Source of the DNA: Symbiodinium microadriaticum
Lineage: Eukaryota > Sar > Dinophyceae > Suessiales > Symbiodiniaceae
Reading direction: 5' to 3'
Assembly (NCBI GenBank): GCA_001939145.1
Contig: LSRX01001535.1
Span: forward strand, 15,776 to 79,775
DNA: 64,000 nt
Within the stretch, counting starts at the first letter, position 1; every line of letters starts with the position of its first letter. The notes under the pieces are model-generated. The model did not search any database, was not told where the DNA came from, and saw only the letters and a list, made by a program, of their open reading frames with translations. The translations under genes and the position numbers were made by a program. Positions 18,888 to 28,667 of the stretch are shown here, piece by piece.

Positions 18888-18994
18888 CTTAGGGGCTGAG
18901 TAGGTAACCTTTAACCTTTTTTTGGGGGCTCATATACACCTTTTAAAGTTCAAAAGGTTAACCTTTTTGGGGGCTAAGGTATGGGGCCCCTAAG
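18888..18994 (+). mobile_element. Family A element
   Basis: Full-length; right end diverged to GTATGGGGCCCCTAAG. Confidence 0.8.
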
Positions 18995-18996
18995 AA

Positions 18997-19070
18997 ACTC
19001 CCAACTAAAGTTATAACCCATGTTAGGCGACTTATAACCCCGCTTATAACTACCCATGAACCTCCACGTA
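18997..19070 (+). mobile_element. Family B right-end fragment
   Basis: GTTATAACCCATGTTAGG ... ACTACCCATGAACCTCCACGTAG matches the right half of family B. Confidence 0.55.
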
Positions 19071-19103
19071 GCGTTAAGGCTCAAGGGCGCATCCCCCCCC
19101 AGT

Positions 19104-19186
19104 GAGGTCTGGATTGGGGACGAGCGCCATCGAAAGCAGAAGAAGTCGAAGAAAGACGACAAGGCCGTCCCGAACTCCTCGATGTT
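19104..19186 (+). CDS. Candidate exon, lysine-rich
   Basis: After CCCCCCCCAG, 27 open codons (contains WIGDERHRKQKKSKKDD). The basic stretch could be a nuclear signal. Confidence 0.45.
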
Positions 19187-19217
19187 TGTTGGGGTTTAGG
19201 GTTTAGGGTTAATCCAA

Positions 19218-19385
19218 GGACTCTTGAGAAGGATTGAGTTTGTCGTGTTCAGGCTTTTGCATGCTAGATCTTGCCGCTGGTGGTTTAGGGCCTGGAGGTT
19301 AAGAGCTTCCTCAACCTTAGGCCGTACAGGCTCAAGCAGCGTGCGGTACTTGGCTTTCGATGTTCGGTGCCACGGTCCGTTTTAG
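19218..19385 (+). CDS. Candidate exon, unknown product
   Basis: 56 codons (contains EFVVFRLLHARSCRWWFRAW and VRYLAFDVRCHGPF) then TAG. Unknown family. Confidence 0.4.
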   Translation, partial: GLLRRIEFVVFRLLHARSCRWWFRAWRLRASSTLGRTGSSSVRYLAFDVRCHGPF

Positions 19386-19441
19386 GGATTGGGTTTTAGG
19401 GACTGTAGGGATTAGGGCCAGCGTTGTTCATGAGGTTTAGG

Positions 19442-19535
19442 GATCAACTTCTTCACCCAGCATATCGCTCACCAGCCACCGCCCTTTGTTTATGCGGTCC
19501 ACTGCCTCCCTCACATACTGCCGCACCCGAACATC
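19442..19535 (-). CDS. Candidate exon, minus strand
   Basis: Minus-strand open block after an ATAG (contains RQYVREAVDRINKGRWLVSD). Strongly protein-like, with alternating charged and hydrophobic residues. Unknown family. Confidence 0.5.
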
Positions 19536-19536
19536 T

Positions 19537-19655
19537 ATGACATTTTCAGGTGGATAGTTACCCCTATAGGAGCCTTACAGAAGGTCTATATACCTTATAG
19601 AAGCCTATATAGAAGCCCTATATACCCTAACCTCCCCACCTGTAGTTCCTTTAAG
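19537..19655 (+). mobile_element. Family H element
   Basis: ACATTTTCAGGTGGATAGTTACC at the left and CTCCCCACCTGTAGTTCC at the right, with GGTCTATATACCTTATAG. Confidence 0.55.
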
Positions 19656-19741
19656 AACACCCCCCAAAACACCATCCTTCAAAGTACCCGAAACCCAAGT
19701 GTCCGAGGAGCCCCGCGGGTTTCTGCTACGCCCTCCTTGGT

Positions 19742-20000
19742 GGGTAGTTATAAGTGGGGTTTTTTTTGGGGTTTTCTTAAGGGTTCTAGGGGGTTCTAGA
19801 GGGTTTAGGGTGTGGAGGGTGGTTATACGTGGGGTTATAAGTAGGGCAACCTTTCGTTATAACCCATATTCGAGCACTTATAACCCCACTTATGACTACC
19901 CCTAAACCCTAAACCCTAAAACCCCTATAGAACCCTTTAAAGGAACCCTTAAAGGAACCCCATAACCCCACTTTATGACTACTCATGAACCTCCAAGTAG
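19742..20000 (+). mobile_element. Family B element acting as likely intron
   Basis: Starts GGGTAGTTATAAGTGGGG directly after an open block and ends CATGAACCTCCAAGTAG, followed by an exon-like block. Internal units as in the other B copies. Confidence 0.6.
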
Positions 20001-20076
20001 CCTTCACCCTGTTCCCGGCGCGTCCGTGTTAAAATCATCTCGAGCTGACACTCCTCGCAAGTTCGCTGAGTTCAGG
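20001..20076 (+). CDS. Candidate exon with GC donor, after a family B element
   Basis: Follows CAAGTAG; 25 codons (contains SVLKSSRADTPRKFAEFR) ending at GCAAGG, a GC-type donor as used in dinoflagellates. Confidence 0.45.
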
Positions 20077-20195
20077 GCAAGGGTTTAGGCTTTAGGGGTT
20101 TTGGGGTTTAGGGCAAGTATCAGAAAACTGAAACCATAAAGCCTTAAAGCCCCGAGCGTTTCAACACCTTGAGCTGTAAACCCCGGACCCTAAGA

Positions 20196-20309
20196 GTCAC
20201 TGCATGTAGTGCTTGCTCGAAGCTGCAGCAGCACGTTGCTTGCGAGGCAAAAGATAAAGACAAGCAGCTTGGATGGATCAGCACCGGACACCCGTCACAT
20301 TGTCTTACG
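20196..20309 (+). CDS. Candidate exon with GTTAAG donor
   Basis: 38 codons (contains LQQHVACEAKDKDKQLGW) ending at GTTAAG. Unknown family. Confidence 0.45.
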
Positions 20310-20520
20310 GTTAAGCTTTTGGGGGATTTTAGGTTTTAGGGTTATAGGGTTTAGTTTCAGGGCCTAGGGTTTCGGGTTACTTACTAAAGGTCTAGGGTCT
20401 AGGTTTTTAGGGCTTCTATGGTCCTGAGCACCAAACCCTCCCTGAATACCAGCGCTTCGGTTCCCGAATAGAAGTTAGGCCTTCTCGGGGGTTTCGGGTT
20501 TAGGTTTCATGGTGTTCCCA

Positions 20521-20611
20521 GAGACTCCAATATCCCTTACTTAAGGAAGATACCTCATAAATCCTATTAGGGTTCCCAGTGTAATTGAAGGTATATTCCT
20601 TAAGTCTCTGG
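20521..20611 (+). mobile_element. Family F element
   Basis: AGAGACTCCAATATCCCTTA at the left and GGTATATTCCTTAAGTCTCTGGG at the right. Confidence 0.6.
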
Positions 20612-20799
20612 GTTGCTTTCGCATACAAGGTGTTAAAGGCTTTAGTGCTTGTTGTGGCTCTTCATGGTTCAGGAGTTTACGCGGTTCAAGAGTTCAAGGT
20701 TTAGGGGTGTTCACGTGTTCAACTTGTCGTCCTTATCAACCTACACCCCTCCACCCCCCCGGCCCCTTCAACCCTTACACCCCATGTCCATCTTGATTT

Positions 20800-21054
20800 A
20801 TGCTGCGCAACCCCAAACCCCCCCCAAACCCTTTGATGACACCGTCTGAAGCCCATACAACCCCGACACCGTCATCTTCCAACCCGCTCGTCCGACCTCT
20901 TTCGGAAGGTAGGTTCTTTGTCCAAACGGGCTCCGGCGACTGTTGGCCACACCCTAGTGCAAGAAGGGAGGGGGGTTCTTCAGCTGATTGGACTGAAGAA
21001 AAAAACACTCCGCAATACAGAAGCCGAAGTAGTTTTGTTTCGTTATTCCCTTAG
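20800..21054 (+). CDS. Candidate exon, Ser/Pro/Thr-rich
   Basis: 85 codons, P/S/T-rich then charged (contains EGRFFVQTGSGDCWPHPSAR), ending in TAG. The minus strand is also open over most of it. Confidence 0.3.
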   Translation: MLRNPKPPPNPLMTPSEAHTTPTPSSSNPLVRPLSEGRFFVQTGSGDCWPHPSARREGGSSADWTEEKNTPQYRSRSSFVSLFP

Positions 21055-21129
21055 AGTTCGCAGCATAACAACCAATAACATATACCCCAAACCCTGTTCC
21101 TAGAAGTAAGGCCCCTACACTGGTCTCTT

Positions 21130-21209
21130 GCTGTAGCTTTCATCCGCTCTGCCATGATGCCTTGTTCGTGAGGTCTGATGCTTCGGGCGCGGTGCCCAGT
21201 GCTTACAGG
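21130..21209 (+). CDS. Candidate exon, unknown product
   Basis: 26 open codons (contains CHDALFVRSDASGAVPSAY) ending at a possible CAG/GC boundary. Confidence 0.35.
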
Positions 21210-21525
21210 CTCCTTGAAGGGATCCATAAGGGATTTAGAGTTTATGGTTCCAAGGGTCTAGGACTTTACTGAAAAGATCATGGGACATGGAGGATTCAGG
21301 TTTGAAAATCAGGCAAGTGCAGCTGTACTGGCTTATGACACCACTTAACTACCCATACCCCAATCACTAAGTCCCTTGATCCTCCAAGTAGGGTAGGGAA
21401 CCCGAAACCCTCGCAGGGATTCAAGGTTGTTGGGGCAGTGCTTCTGCCGCCATACTTATTTTGAAGGGTGATGCAGAAGCGCCGAAGGCTTATAAGCCAG
21501 GTCCAGATCATTCCGAGCTCTCCTA

Positions 21526-23041
21526 GTGACAAAATCCTGGGTTTCGTCGGCAATGCCGAGGCAGGAAGCGACGGGTAGCGCGATGAAAGCTGATTCACGC
21601 ACGACTATGTCGCAGTTTTTTGAAGCGCAGATTCTGCAAGTAGCAAGCAGATCACTCTGGGCCGTGCGCAATATAGTCCTGAGCTCAAGTCTCTGGACCA
21701 TAAACCGCAGACGCACGTTCGTGAAAATTCTGTGGCCAGGACATAGGGCCCTTTGAGGAGAACTGCGTGGTTTTATCTCCGGAGGGACCTATGACCATGC
21801 TCCCGGCATGGCCTGGTAACAAGGTGCAGGCTTTTTGTTGTGAGTTAGTGGCATGTTCTGAGGCATTGCAACTGGGGGTGTCAGGCGATATGGATGGCGA
21901 CGAGAGTTGCAGCACCACGCTGCCGGAGTTGGTTGAGTTCTTGCACTTCACGAAGCCCTGGGTGGACCGGCGGAACTGGAAGGACCTGCGGCTACCAGCT
22001 GTTTCGTGATGTGGTTTATCTAGCTTCGTGACATACGTCCGTGGGATGCACGAGCATGAAGCTTTCGCGGCGGCAGGACATTGAACGCCAGGCTTTTCAT
22101 GGCTTGTGGCCGTCAGGCGTCGACCGCAGTGTCTTGGCTGCAACCCTTTCATGGTCAAGCCTTTGTCTCATAGCAGTCTGGCAACAACCCGGCCATCGTC
22201 GAGGCCTGGCTTTTTGGCGGCTCACCCTGGCCCTGGACACGCCACCGCACGCCCGCGGCGCTGTCTCGAATATGAGCTCGGGCCACCGACTATGCGCACG
22301 CGCAGCAGAAATTGTTGGTGAAGTGGTGGGGTGTGGCCCGGTGTGACGGCCATTCACACGGCCCTTCTGACGCAGGTCTTGACCCACAAAGCAGCTGGGC
22401 ATGCCGGCATGCAAGCTTTTTCCGGCAACGCTGTGAGATGTAGCAGGGACAGAAGTAATTGTTGCGGCTGTGGCTACAGTGCTCCAGCTAATGAAGCAAA
22501 TGAGGTCACAGATTGTCCGAAGCTCTACCCCGTGGTGGGCTACCTGGCTCATTGCAAGGACATGTGCAAGGAGCTTGGGGTGCCAGAGAACAGTGACGTG
22601 TCACTCGTGTACGTGAGGGCCCAGGGACTTGAGTGCTGCATTGTGCTATTGCACAGCAAATCTGTCGCAGGAGAGAGTAGATAAACTCCGTCCTTCAGTC
22701 CCGTGAGCCCGCCGGCCAGACGCCCTGCCTCGGTGTATGCTCGCCTTTGCGATGGTGGTGACAGGCACTCCAGACGCAAAAAAAATCGAGGAGTGCACCT
22801 TCATGCCGTGCTTCGCGGCCTGAGCGGGCATCAACTCCATCAACATGTGTGCCGAGGACGGACGCCGCTTACCACCTAGGGGTCTAGAGCGCCTACTGCT
22901 GCCGCGACGCAGCCTCGACTTCAGGTTCGTTTCAATTGGGGTGAGAAGCTCATGATGTCGGGATTACACAATCTAGTGAAGCTGCAGAAGGTCCGCATTA
23001 GGATTGAGACGGGGAACCAGAAAATATATGGGGGACTCTGA
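21526..23041 (+). pseudogene. Frameshifted intronless coding relic, unknown family
   Basis: This stretch lacks TTTAGGG spacers and has long plus-strand open segments in successive frames: 21526-21756, 21740-22009, 22041-22346, 22331-22684 and a last one near 22905-23041. Peptides look genuinely coding, for example PELVEFLHFTKPWVDRRNWK and YLAHCKDMCKELGVPENSD. Adjacent segments are in different frames and several end in internal stops, so the most economical reading is a decayed, formerly continuous gene or retro-copy. The minus strand also has long open frames (up to 157 codons), which leaves some doubt about strand. No domain recognised. Confidence 0.4.
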
Positions 23042-23064
23042 ATAGTACTTAAAATTCGATCTGG

Positions 23065-23245
23065 GTTTTGGCATCTAAACATCTATACATCCATACTATA
23101 CATACATCTATACATCCATACATACATCCGTACATACCTACATACAGACATGCACACACACATACACACATACATACATACATACATACATACATGCATG
23201 CATGCATGCATGCATACATACATGCATACATGCATACATATTGAT
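23065..23245. repeat. (CATA)n / (CATG)n microsatellite
   Basis: CATACATC and CATACATACATGCATGCATG runs; frames here are low complexity. Confidence 0.9.
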
Positions 23246-23395
23246 ACTTATACTTATATTTCTATGTTTTAAAAATATTTAGTTATTTAGTTTGTTTGTT
23301 TGTTTGTTATGTGTTTGTTTGTGTACTTATTTTTTATTTGTTTGTTTATTTGTTGGTTTACTTTTGTAGCTATTTCTGTATAGAAATATATATTC

Positions 23396-23456
23396 ATATA
23401 CATACACATACACATACATCTGCATCTACATCTACATCTACATCTACATCTACATC

Positions 23457-23523
<67 letters not shown>

Positions 23524-23535
23524 GCATATATGAAT
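23396..23535. repeat. Compound hexamer microsatellite
   Basis: Consecutive blocks of ACATAC, then ACATCT, then ACATAT hexamers, showing stepwise replacement of the unit. Confidence 0.9.
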
Positions 23536-23575
23536 ACAGCGTGCATGCATATCTACATGTGTATGTCTTTATGAC

Positions 23576-23650
23576 TGTATGTATGTATGTATGTATGTAT
23601 GTATGTACGCATGTCTACATGTTTACATATATATTTGTACATAAAAACGG

Positions 23651-23685
<35 letters not shown>

Positions 23686-23690
23686 ATTTC
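23576..23690. repeat. (GTAT)n and (TA)n microsatellites
   Basis: ATGTATGTATGT run followed by two ATATATATAT tracts. Confidence 0.85.
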
Positions 23691-23692
23691 AT

Positions 23693-23944
23693 ATGCATAT
23701 AGATGCTTGTGATGTGCATGCGATCAGGGTGTGTATGCTGAAGCTGTTTTCATGTCGGAGTAAAGCAACCCCGCACCCTAACAACCCTAGGGCTTGCAAG
23801 CTTCATGAGCAGCCTAAGCGAAGGCACGTGGGACACCTGGAAGGTTGCGAGTTTAGGGTTTGCGGGAACGTGGCTCGCCAAGGTCTGAGCACTTTTGCAA
23901 CGAAGGAGGCAGTCCCTTCAAATTTCAGTGGCCCTGAACCCTAA
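23693..23944 (+). CDS. Candidate exon, unknown product
   Basis: Open plus-strand block; the part from 23750 (contains [20 protein letters not shown]) is protein-like. Confidence 0.25.
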   Translation: MHIDACDVHAIRVCMLKLFSCRSKATPHPNNPRACKLHEQPKRRHVGHLEGCEFRVCGNVARQGLSTFATKEAVPSNFSGPEP

Positions 23945-24190
23945 ACCTTAAACCGCCCTAAGCCCCTAAAGCCTAGACCGTTTGTTCTTTGATTTTTGTC
24001 ATCCACCCTTGTGGCAGCTCTTGCAACTACAGCATTCCGGCCATTTCACTGCGACCCGAAGCTCTAAACCCACAGGCCCCAAACCCTACGAAACCCCAAG
24101 CCCGGATAGAGCAAATCCAACCCGAAGTAAGCCCACACACGTGTTTAAAACGACGAAACTTTCACCTTTGTCAGCCCTGATACCTTTGCC

Positions 24191-24502
24191 TTGCTTCTTT
24201 GGACTGGAACCGCTCGCCATTTCCAGGAGTGCTGTAGGTCTGCGTGGTGGTTAGAGCCGCCGGAAGTAAAGCTACAAAGACTGCAAACAAGTCAAGCCAA
24301 TACGCATGGCAGGTGCAATTCGAGCATAGTTTTATTTTCTCAAGCCAACCAAGTTCTGGCAAATACAGCATCAGGCTTCCTTCAGGGTCGAACAGGAATC
24401 TTTCAAGTTAGTGGACGACCGCCCTTGGAGAAGCCGCCAACATCCCTTTTTGCTCCTCAGTGGCACAAAGTTGGGTGCTGTGGTAGTCATCTGGGGCGGT
24501 AG
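24191..24502 (+). CDS. Candidate exon, unknown product
   Basis: 103 open codons (contains SSIVLFSQANQVLANTASGF) to TAG in DNA without telomere-type repeats. Family unknown. Confidence 0.35.
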   Translation: MLLWTGTARHFQECCRSAWWLEPPEVKLQRLQTSQANTHGRCNSSIVLFSQANQVLANTASGFLQGRTGIFQVSGRPPLEKPPTSLFAPQWHKVGCCGSHLGR

Positions 24503-24627
24503 AGGGTTTAGCTGGCTTTGGGTCGGTCTAGGGTTCCGCGTTTTGCGTTGTAAATAAAAAGATGCGAGAGTCAATCCGAGGAGAAGTGGTGGCTGCCTGA
24601 AGAGCTTTTCGCCCCTCGCCTGGCCGT

Positions 24628-24834
24628 TTGCGTCCATTCAACCTCGATGCAGAAATCCGTCCTTTTCGAAGCGGCATTGCGAGATTCAAAGTAGCACGTC
24701 GTCGTCGTCGCCATAGTAGCAGTATGCTCGTATTAGAGCAGAAGCCCAAAGCGGCAAAGGGACAGCTGCAGTCTACCATGGTTGTTCGAGCATGTTGTCG
24801 CCGCCTAACCTTTACCCTGTCAAAGTCTGCTTGA
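24628..24834 (+). CDS. Candidate exon, arginine-rich
   Basis: About 68 open codons with an ARRRRRH run and an EQKPKAAKGQ segment, ending in TGA. The minus strand is also open. Confidence 0.3.
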   Translation: MRPFNLDAEIRPFRSGIARFKVARRRRRHSSSMLVLEQKPKAAKGQLQSTMVVRACCRRLTFTLSKSA

Positions 24835-25019
24835 CGTCGTGTGGTTGCTTCTATTGAAGAGTTTAAGTTTTCGGATTTGCGGTTAACGATTTAGGCTTGA
24901 GTTTTCAGGGCTTAGGGTTTTAGTACTGTACCAATCCCCTAAAGCAAAGACAGATAAGGAGCGCCTTAGTGTTCTCTGGGACCCCATAGGGATGCTTAGA
25001 GACCGGAGCTTAGGTAGCC

Positions 25020-25088
25020 ATGAGCTTCCGCACGATGAACTGCCGCACAGACACTACCCATGGCGATCGGGCTGCAGAGAGAATGAGT
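25020..25088 (+). CDS. Candidate first exon (ATG)
   Basis: ATG-initiated block (FRTMNCRTDTTHGDRAA) followed by a TTTAGGG spacer. Confidence 0.35.
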
Positions 25089-25227
25089 TTAGGGTTTAGG
25101 GGTTTAGAGTTTTTGGGTGTGCCTGGAACCCTACACCCTAAACTCGACTTTTCCTTTCTCCTCCTTGCGACATTATCTACTTTTGGAAGTGAAGGTCTGC
25201 AGCATTGAGACGCACTGGTCGCAAATG

Positions 25228-25320
25228 GGGTTTCCGAAAATAGGGGGCCCTAATATAGTACCATAAATCGTAGGATCCTTATTAAGAAGGACCTTAAAAT
25301 AGGGAACCCCCATTTATTGA
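25228..25320 (-). mobile_element. Family G element
   Basis: ATGGGGTTTCCGAAAATAGGGGG at the left; GGACCTTAAAATAGGGAACCCCCATT at the right. Confidence 0.6.
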
Positions 25321-25371
25321 TGGGGCACTCAGAGTCGAATTTTTGTTTCAGAAGAGTTCTTAATGTAAAGC

Positions 25372-25734
25372 TTGACGGTAGCCTCGAGCGTGCTTCTGTG
25401 CTTTGAGGCCTTGCCTGTTGGCAGCATGATTATTGCACTTGTCTCGGCAACTTGTTGTGGCTTATATTCTTACCTGTGCTCTTTAGGGTTCAAGGTCTTG
25501 TGTGAAAACCGCATCGTAGAGTACTGTTTGGCTCAGGGGTTATTTTTGGCAAGGATGTTCGGTGTTCACTTTCGTACTCACTCAGCGCTACTGCTGAGAG
25601 GTTACTGTTCCCGAGTGCGTCAAACTAGGGGCCCTACGAAAGGTCATAGGTCGAAGGGGAGTTTGGGTGAAGGAGTTCAGGGGGTTTTTGGGTGGTCTTG
25701 GGGTTTAGAGTTTACCCTAAACCCTAAACCCTAA
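25372..25734 (+). CDS. Candidate membrane-segment protein or exon
   Basis: Open for 120 codons with no in-frame ATG at the very start. Contains a hydrophobic stretch (VGSMIIALVSATCCGLYSYL) long enough to span a membrane, then a basic region (RGPTKGHRSKGS). The last 20 codons run into TTTAGGG-type DNA and are probably intron. Family unknown. Confidence 0.4.
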   Translation: MTVASSVLLCFEALPVGSMIIALVSATCCGLYSYLCSLGFKVLCENRIVEYCLAQGLFLARMFGVHFRTHSALLLRGYCSRVRQTRGPTKGHRSKGSLGEGVQGVFGWSWGLEFTLNPKP

Positions 25735-25766
25735 ACCCCTAGGGGTTCTAGGGATTAGGCCAAACA

Positions 25767-25998
25767 GGGCCCAAGAACTCCTCTTGATCACTTCGGCGGC
25801 TCAGGCAACCCAGCCATAGGCCGTCGTGAACACATGAGGCCTCCGGCGGAGATCACCAAGGATTTGGGATGTCTTCTGGGGGTGTCATCTTTTTTGTATC
25901 ATTTCTCTGCCTGGGCCTCCTCGAGGGCCGAATCGATTCGTAGCCGAAGATGCTTGAAGATCTGGGGCGCGAAATTCGGAGGTCCTGCCAAGCCCTGA
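25767..25998 (+). CDS. Candidate exon, unknown product
   Basis: 77 open codons to TGA (contains HMRPPAEITKDLGCLLGVSS and ESIRSRRCLKIWGAKFGG). Good composition; no family. Confidence 0.45.
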
Positions 25999-26341
25999 CA
26001 GCCCCAAACGATGAAAGCCTCATCATCAAGGGGCTTACGTTCTAGGCTCTTGCCGACCTAGCGGTGCGCACTTGACGCCAGCATCTTTGCATACCGTGTT
26101 CCTTGAGCCCATACCCGAGGCCCTAAACCCAATACACCCCTATCCTAAACCTCAAAAGCTCTTCAGGGTTTAGGCCGGGCTTTGGGTAGGTCGGCGTTAT
26201 TCGCATTTTTATACTGAAAGTATAAAGCCCTGTCTTGGGCCAGGGACCCAGGGAACTTAGCAACTCTGGCCATGCTTCAAGGGACCTGGGCTGTTTAGGG
26301 CTTAAGGGTTTAGGGCTTAGGGTTTAAGGTTTAGGGTTTAG

Positions 26342-26398
26342 CCTACTATACTTCAATCGGTTAACCTTGTTTTGGGGCTCAGGTACTCGGCCCCTAAG
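26342..26398 (+). mobile_element. Family A right-half fragment
   Basis: CCTACTATACTTCAATCGGTTAACC to GGTACTCGGCCCCTAAG; the left half is missing. Confidence 0.7.
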
Positions 26399-26447
26399 GT
26401 ATAATGGGCCCCAAAACTCTACTCAACCCTAAACCCTAAACCCCTAG

Positions 26448-26479
26448 CCTTTTTTGGGCTAAGGTACTCGGCCCCTAAG
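26448..26479 (+). mobile_element. Family A right-end fragment
   Basis: TTTTTTGGGCTAAGGTACTCGGCCCCTAAG only, after CCCTAAAC repeats. Confidence 0.7.
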
Positions 26480-26615
26480 TTATTCTACACGTGTGTTGCT
26501 TGTCATGCGCCGATGTCTTTAGGATTCTGGGCTCAGGGCTGCGAGTGCTTACAGGGCTGAGATCCTTTGGGGTTGAAGGCGTCAGCCACGTTCTTAGCAT
26601 GACGATGATTACTGC

Positions 26616-26660
26616 TGCTTTTTGTTGTTGGTGGTGTTGGTGGTGTTGGTGTTGCTGTTG
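26616..26660. repeat. (TTG)n-type tract bordering the gap
   Basis: TTTGTTGTTGGTGGTGTTGGTGGTG runs into the assembly gap. It resembles the TTG tracts that bracket the retroelement. Confidence 0.7.
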
Positions 26661-26952
26661 NNNNNNNNNNNNNNNNNNNNNNNNNNNNNNNNNNNNNNNN
26701 NNNNNNNNNNNNNNNNNNNNNNNNNNNNNNNNNNNNNNNNNNNNNNNNNNNNNNNNNNNNNNNNNNNNNNNNNNNNNNNNNNNNNNNNNNNNNNNNNNNN
26801 NNNNNNNNNNNNNNNNNNNNNNNNNNNNNNNNNNNNNNNNNNNNNNNNNNNNNNNNNNNNNNNNNNNNNNNNNNNNNNNNNNNNNNNNNNNNNNNNNNNN
26901 NNNNNNNNNNNNNNNNNNNNNNNNNNNNNNNNNNNNNNNNNNNNNNNNNNNN
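26661..26952. other. Assembly gap (292 N)
   Basis: Undetermined bases. Frames crossing it are meaningless. Confidence 0.99.
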
Positions 26953-26996
26953 AATCCTAAAGCTGCCAAAAAGCCTTCGACGGCTTAAGGCTCCAC

Positions 26997-27053
26997 CTGA
27001 TGCATCGCGAGCGCCTGCAGCGACTTGACACTGAAACCCTCCGGGTGCCTTTT
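26997..27053 (+). CDS. Candidate exon, unknown product
   Basis: 19 open codons (LMHRERLQRLDTETLRVP). Short. Confidence 0.3.
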
Positions 27054-27137
27054 TTGGCCTTCAGGGATGTAGGATTTCAGATTTAGGGGTTTCGGGGTTT
27101 AGGGTTTAGAGTGTCGATTCAGGGATGTAGGATTTCA

Positions 27138-27224
27138 GATAAGATGCAGCAAACTCTGCGGTCTCCGTCCGCATTCAAGCCACTGCTCCGAGAAATTAGG
27201 CATTCGGATCTCACAACAAAGTAA
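27138..27224 (+). CDS. Candidate exon, unknown product
   Basis: After TTTCAG, 28 codons (contains MQQTLRSPSAFKPLLREIRH), then TAA. Confidence 0.45.
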   Translation, partial: DKMQQTLRSPSAFKPLLREIRHSDLTTK

Positions 27225-27574
27225 CAGGCTCGCAGTGTTTTCGGTTTTAGGGCTCGGGGCTTTAGAGGTTTGGGGGCTTTGGAGTTTGGGGCTTCGGCTT
27301 GGGCTTAGAGAACATCCGGGCCCTAGGGTTTAGGGCCGGTGACGGGGGACGCTTCAGCCCGAAACCGAAGCCTGTAAAGCCCAAGCCCCCTTTTTTAGAG
27401 CAGGGGCCCTAATGATTCCCTTTACGGCTTTGGGTGGATCCTTCTTATAATTATCGTATCATCTACCCTAAAACCCTATCCTAATTCTTAGGGCCCCAAG
27501 CCTCTAAACCACTCCGAAGTGAAGTTTGGAGGGGTCTCGGCACAGTTTTGGGAGCCAAGAGCAGGAGTAGAGTG

Positions 27575-27676
27575 TACTTGGAGGTTCATGGGTAGTTATA
27601 AGTGGGGAAACTGTAGTTATAACCCATATTAAGGGACATATAACCCCACTTATAACTACCCATGAACCTCCAAGTA
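27575..27676 (+). mobile_element. Family B element (best-preserved copy)
   Basis: About 33-bp perfect terminal inverted repeats starting TACTTGGAGGTTCATGGG, around a short core. Only 102 nt; probably the unexpanded form of the family. Confidence 0.9.
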
Positions 27677-27744
27677 GGTTGGGGGGTCGGAGTAGGGCTT
27701 AAGGTTTAGGGTTTAGGGGGCCCTTTTTATAAGCCCCTCTATAA

Positions 27745-27846
27745 CTTAGGTGCTGGGTAGGTGACCTTTAGCCTTTTGGGGCTTATATAAACCTATTATA
27801 ATTCAAAAGGTTAACCTTTTTTGGGCTAAGGTACTCGGCCCCTAAG
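27745..27846 (+). mobile_element. Family A element
   Basis: Full-length; left end has two changes (CTTAGGTGCTGGGTAGG). Confidence 0.85.
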
Positions 27847-27942
27847 ATATCTATATAGTAGGCACTACCCCCAAACTTCCCTACAGTCCCTCTATCATAT
27901 TGTAGATTCTACCCTAACCCCCCCCCCCCTACTGCTCCTCAG

Positions 27943-28230
27943 GAACATGCGCTCTGCCCTGGATACCCGCGCGCCAGCAACTTCGTCGATTACAGGGTTC
28001 ATGCTTTGCTTGTTATAGGGCTTGCAGGGTTTACACGTAGGGTGCCTTTCGTTAAACCTTGCAAAAACCGGATGTTAGGGCTGCTCTTAAAGGATCCAAA
28101 CCCAAAGCCACCGAACGAGACCATGTCCGAACTGTCCGCTCCTTTGAGAATGGGGTTTTGTGTCGGTTTCCAAACTAAACATGTTGGACGCCCTGGCCTT
28201 GCTTCATGCCAGGCTGGAGACCCCAAGTGA
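27943..28230 (+). CDS. Candidate large exon ending at a family E element
   Basis: After TCCTCAG the plus strand is open for 95 codons (contains PRASNFVDYRVHALLVIGLA and CKNRMLGLLLKDPNPKPPNE). The stop is at the very edge of a family E element. An overlapping second frame near the 3' end (LNMLDALALLHARLETPSD) could be the real one there. Family unknown. Confidence 0.45.
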   Translation, partial: EHALCPGYPRASNFVDYRVHALLVIGLAGFTRRVPFVKPCKNRMLGLLLKDPNPKPPNETMSELSAPLRMGFCVGFQTKHVGRPGLASCQAGDPK

Positions 28231-28334
28231 TGCGGTTGATGATATAAATCCTGCAGTACCCATAAGAAGGAATATGATAAATTGCCATAGTTTCGGGTCC
28301 TTAAGGTACTGCTGGATTTATATCATCAACCGTA
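28231..28334 (+). mobile_element. Family E element
   Basis: TGCGGTTGATGATATAAATCC and GGATTTATATCATCAACCGTA. Confidence 0.8.
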
Positions 28335-28398
28335 TGATCCCCTATAACTAAGAATAAAGACTCAGGGTTTCTTAATCAGGTTCCTAAGTTTCAGTAGC

Positions 28399-28460
28399 CT
28401 TTGGAGCAAGTTCCTCCGCTCAGACACCTCAGCCTCACCTGCAGCTCTATGGCCGTGACT
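28399..28460 (+). CDS. Candidate exon, unknown product
   Basis: After AAGTTTCAG, 20 codons (LWSKFLRSDTSASPAALWP), then TGA. Confidence 0.3.
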
Positions 28461-28667
28461 ATGCCGGGAGCTGAAGCGGCGGAAGTCTTGATTTTTTTTT
28501 GGGGGGGGGGCTTCGTCTTCTGCGGCAAATCCTCAGGGTTTATGTTGGGCTCCCTAGGAACTGAAGGGCGGACTTGAGTAGCTGGCAAAGGGGCATTACT
28601 CTTTAGTCTCGATGCCTCAAGAAATAGGTAGACGGGGTCTTCACAGGATTAATACGGGTGTTACAAG

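Noticed and set aside
23287-23574. Two ~90-codon frames at 23.3-23.6 kb
   Set aside because: Tetramer and hexamer microsatellites give repeating CICIC or YTYT peptides.
26475-26988. Open frames spanning 26661-26952
   Set aside because: The interval is undetermined sequence; the frames are artefacts.
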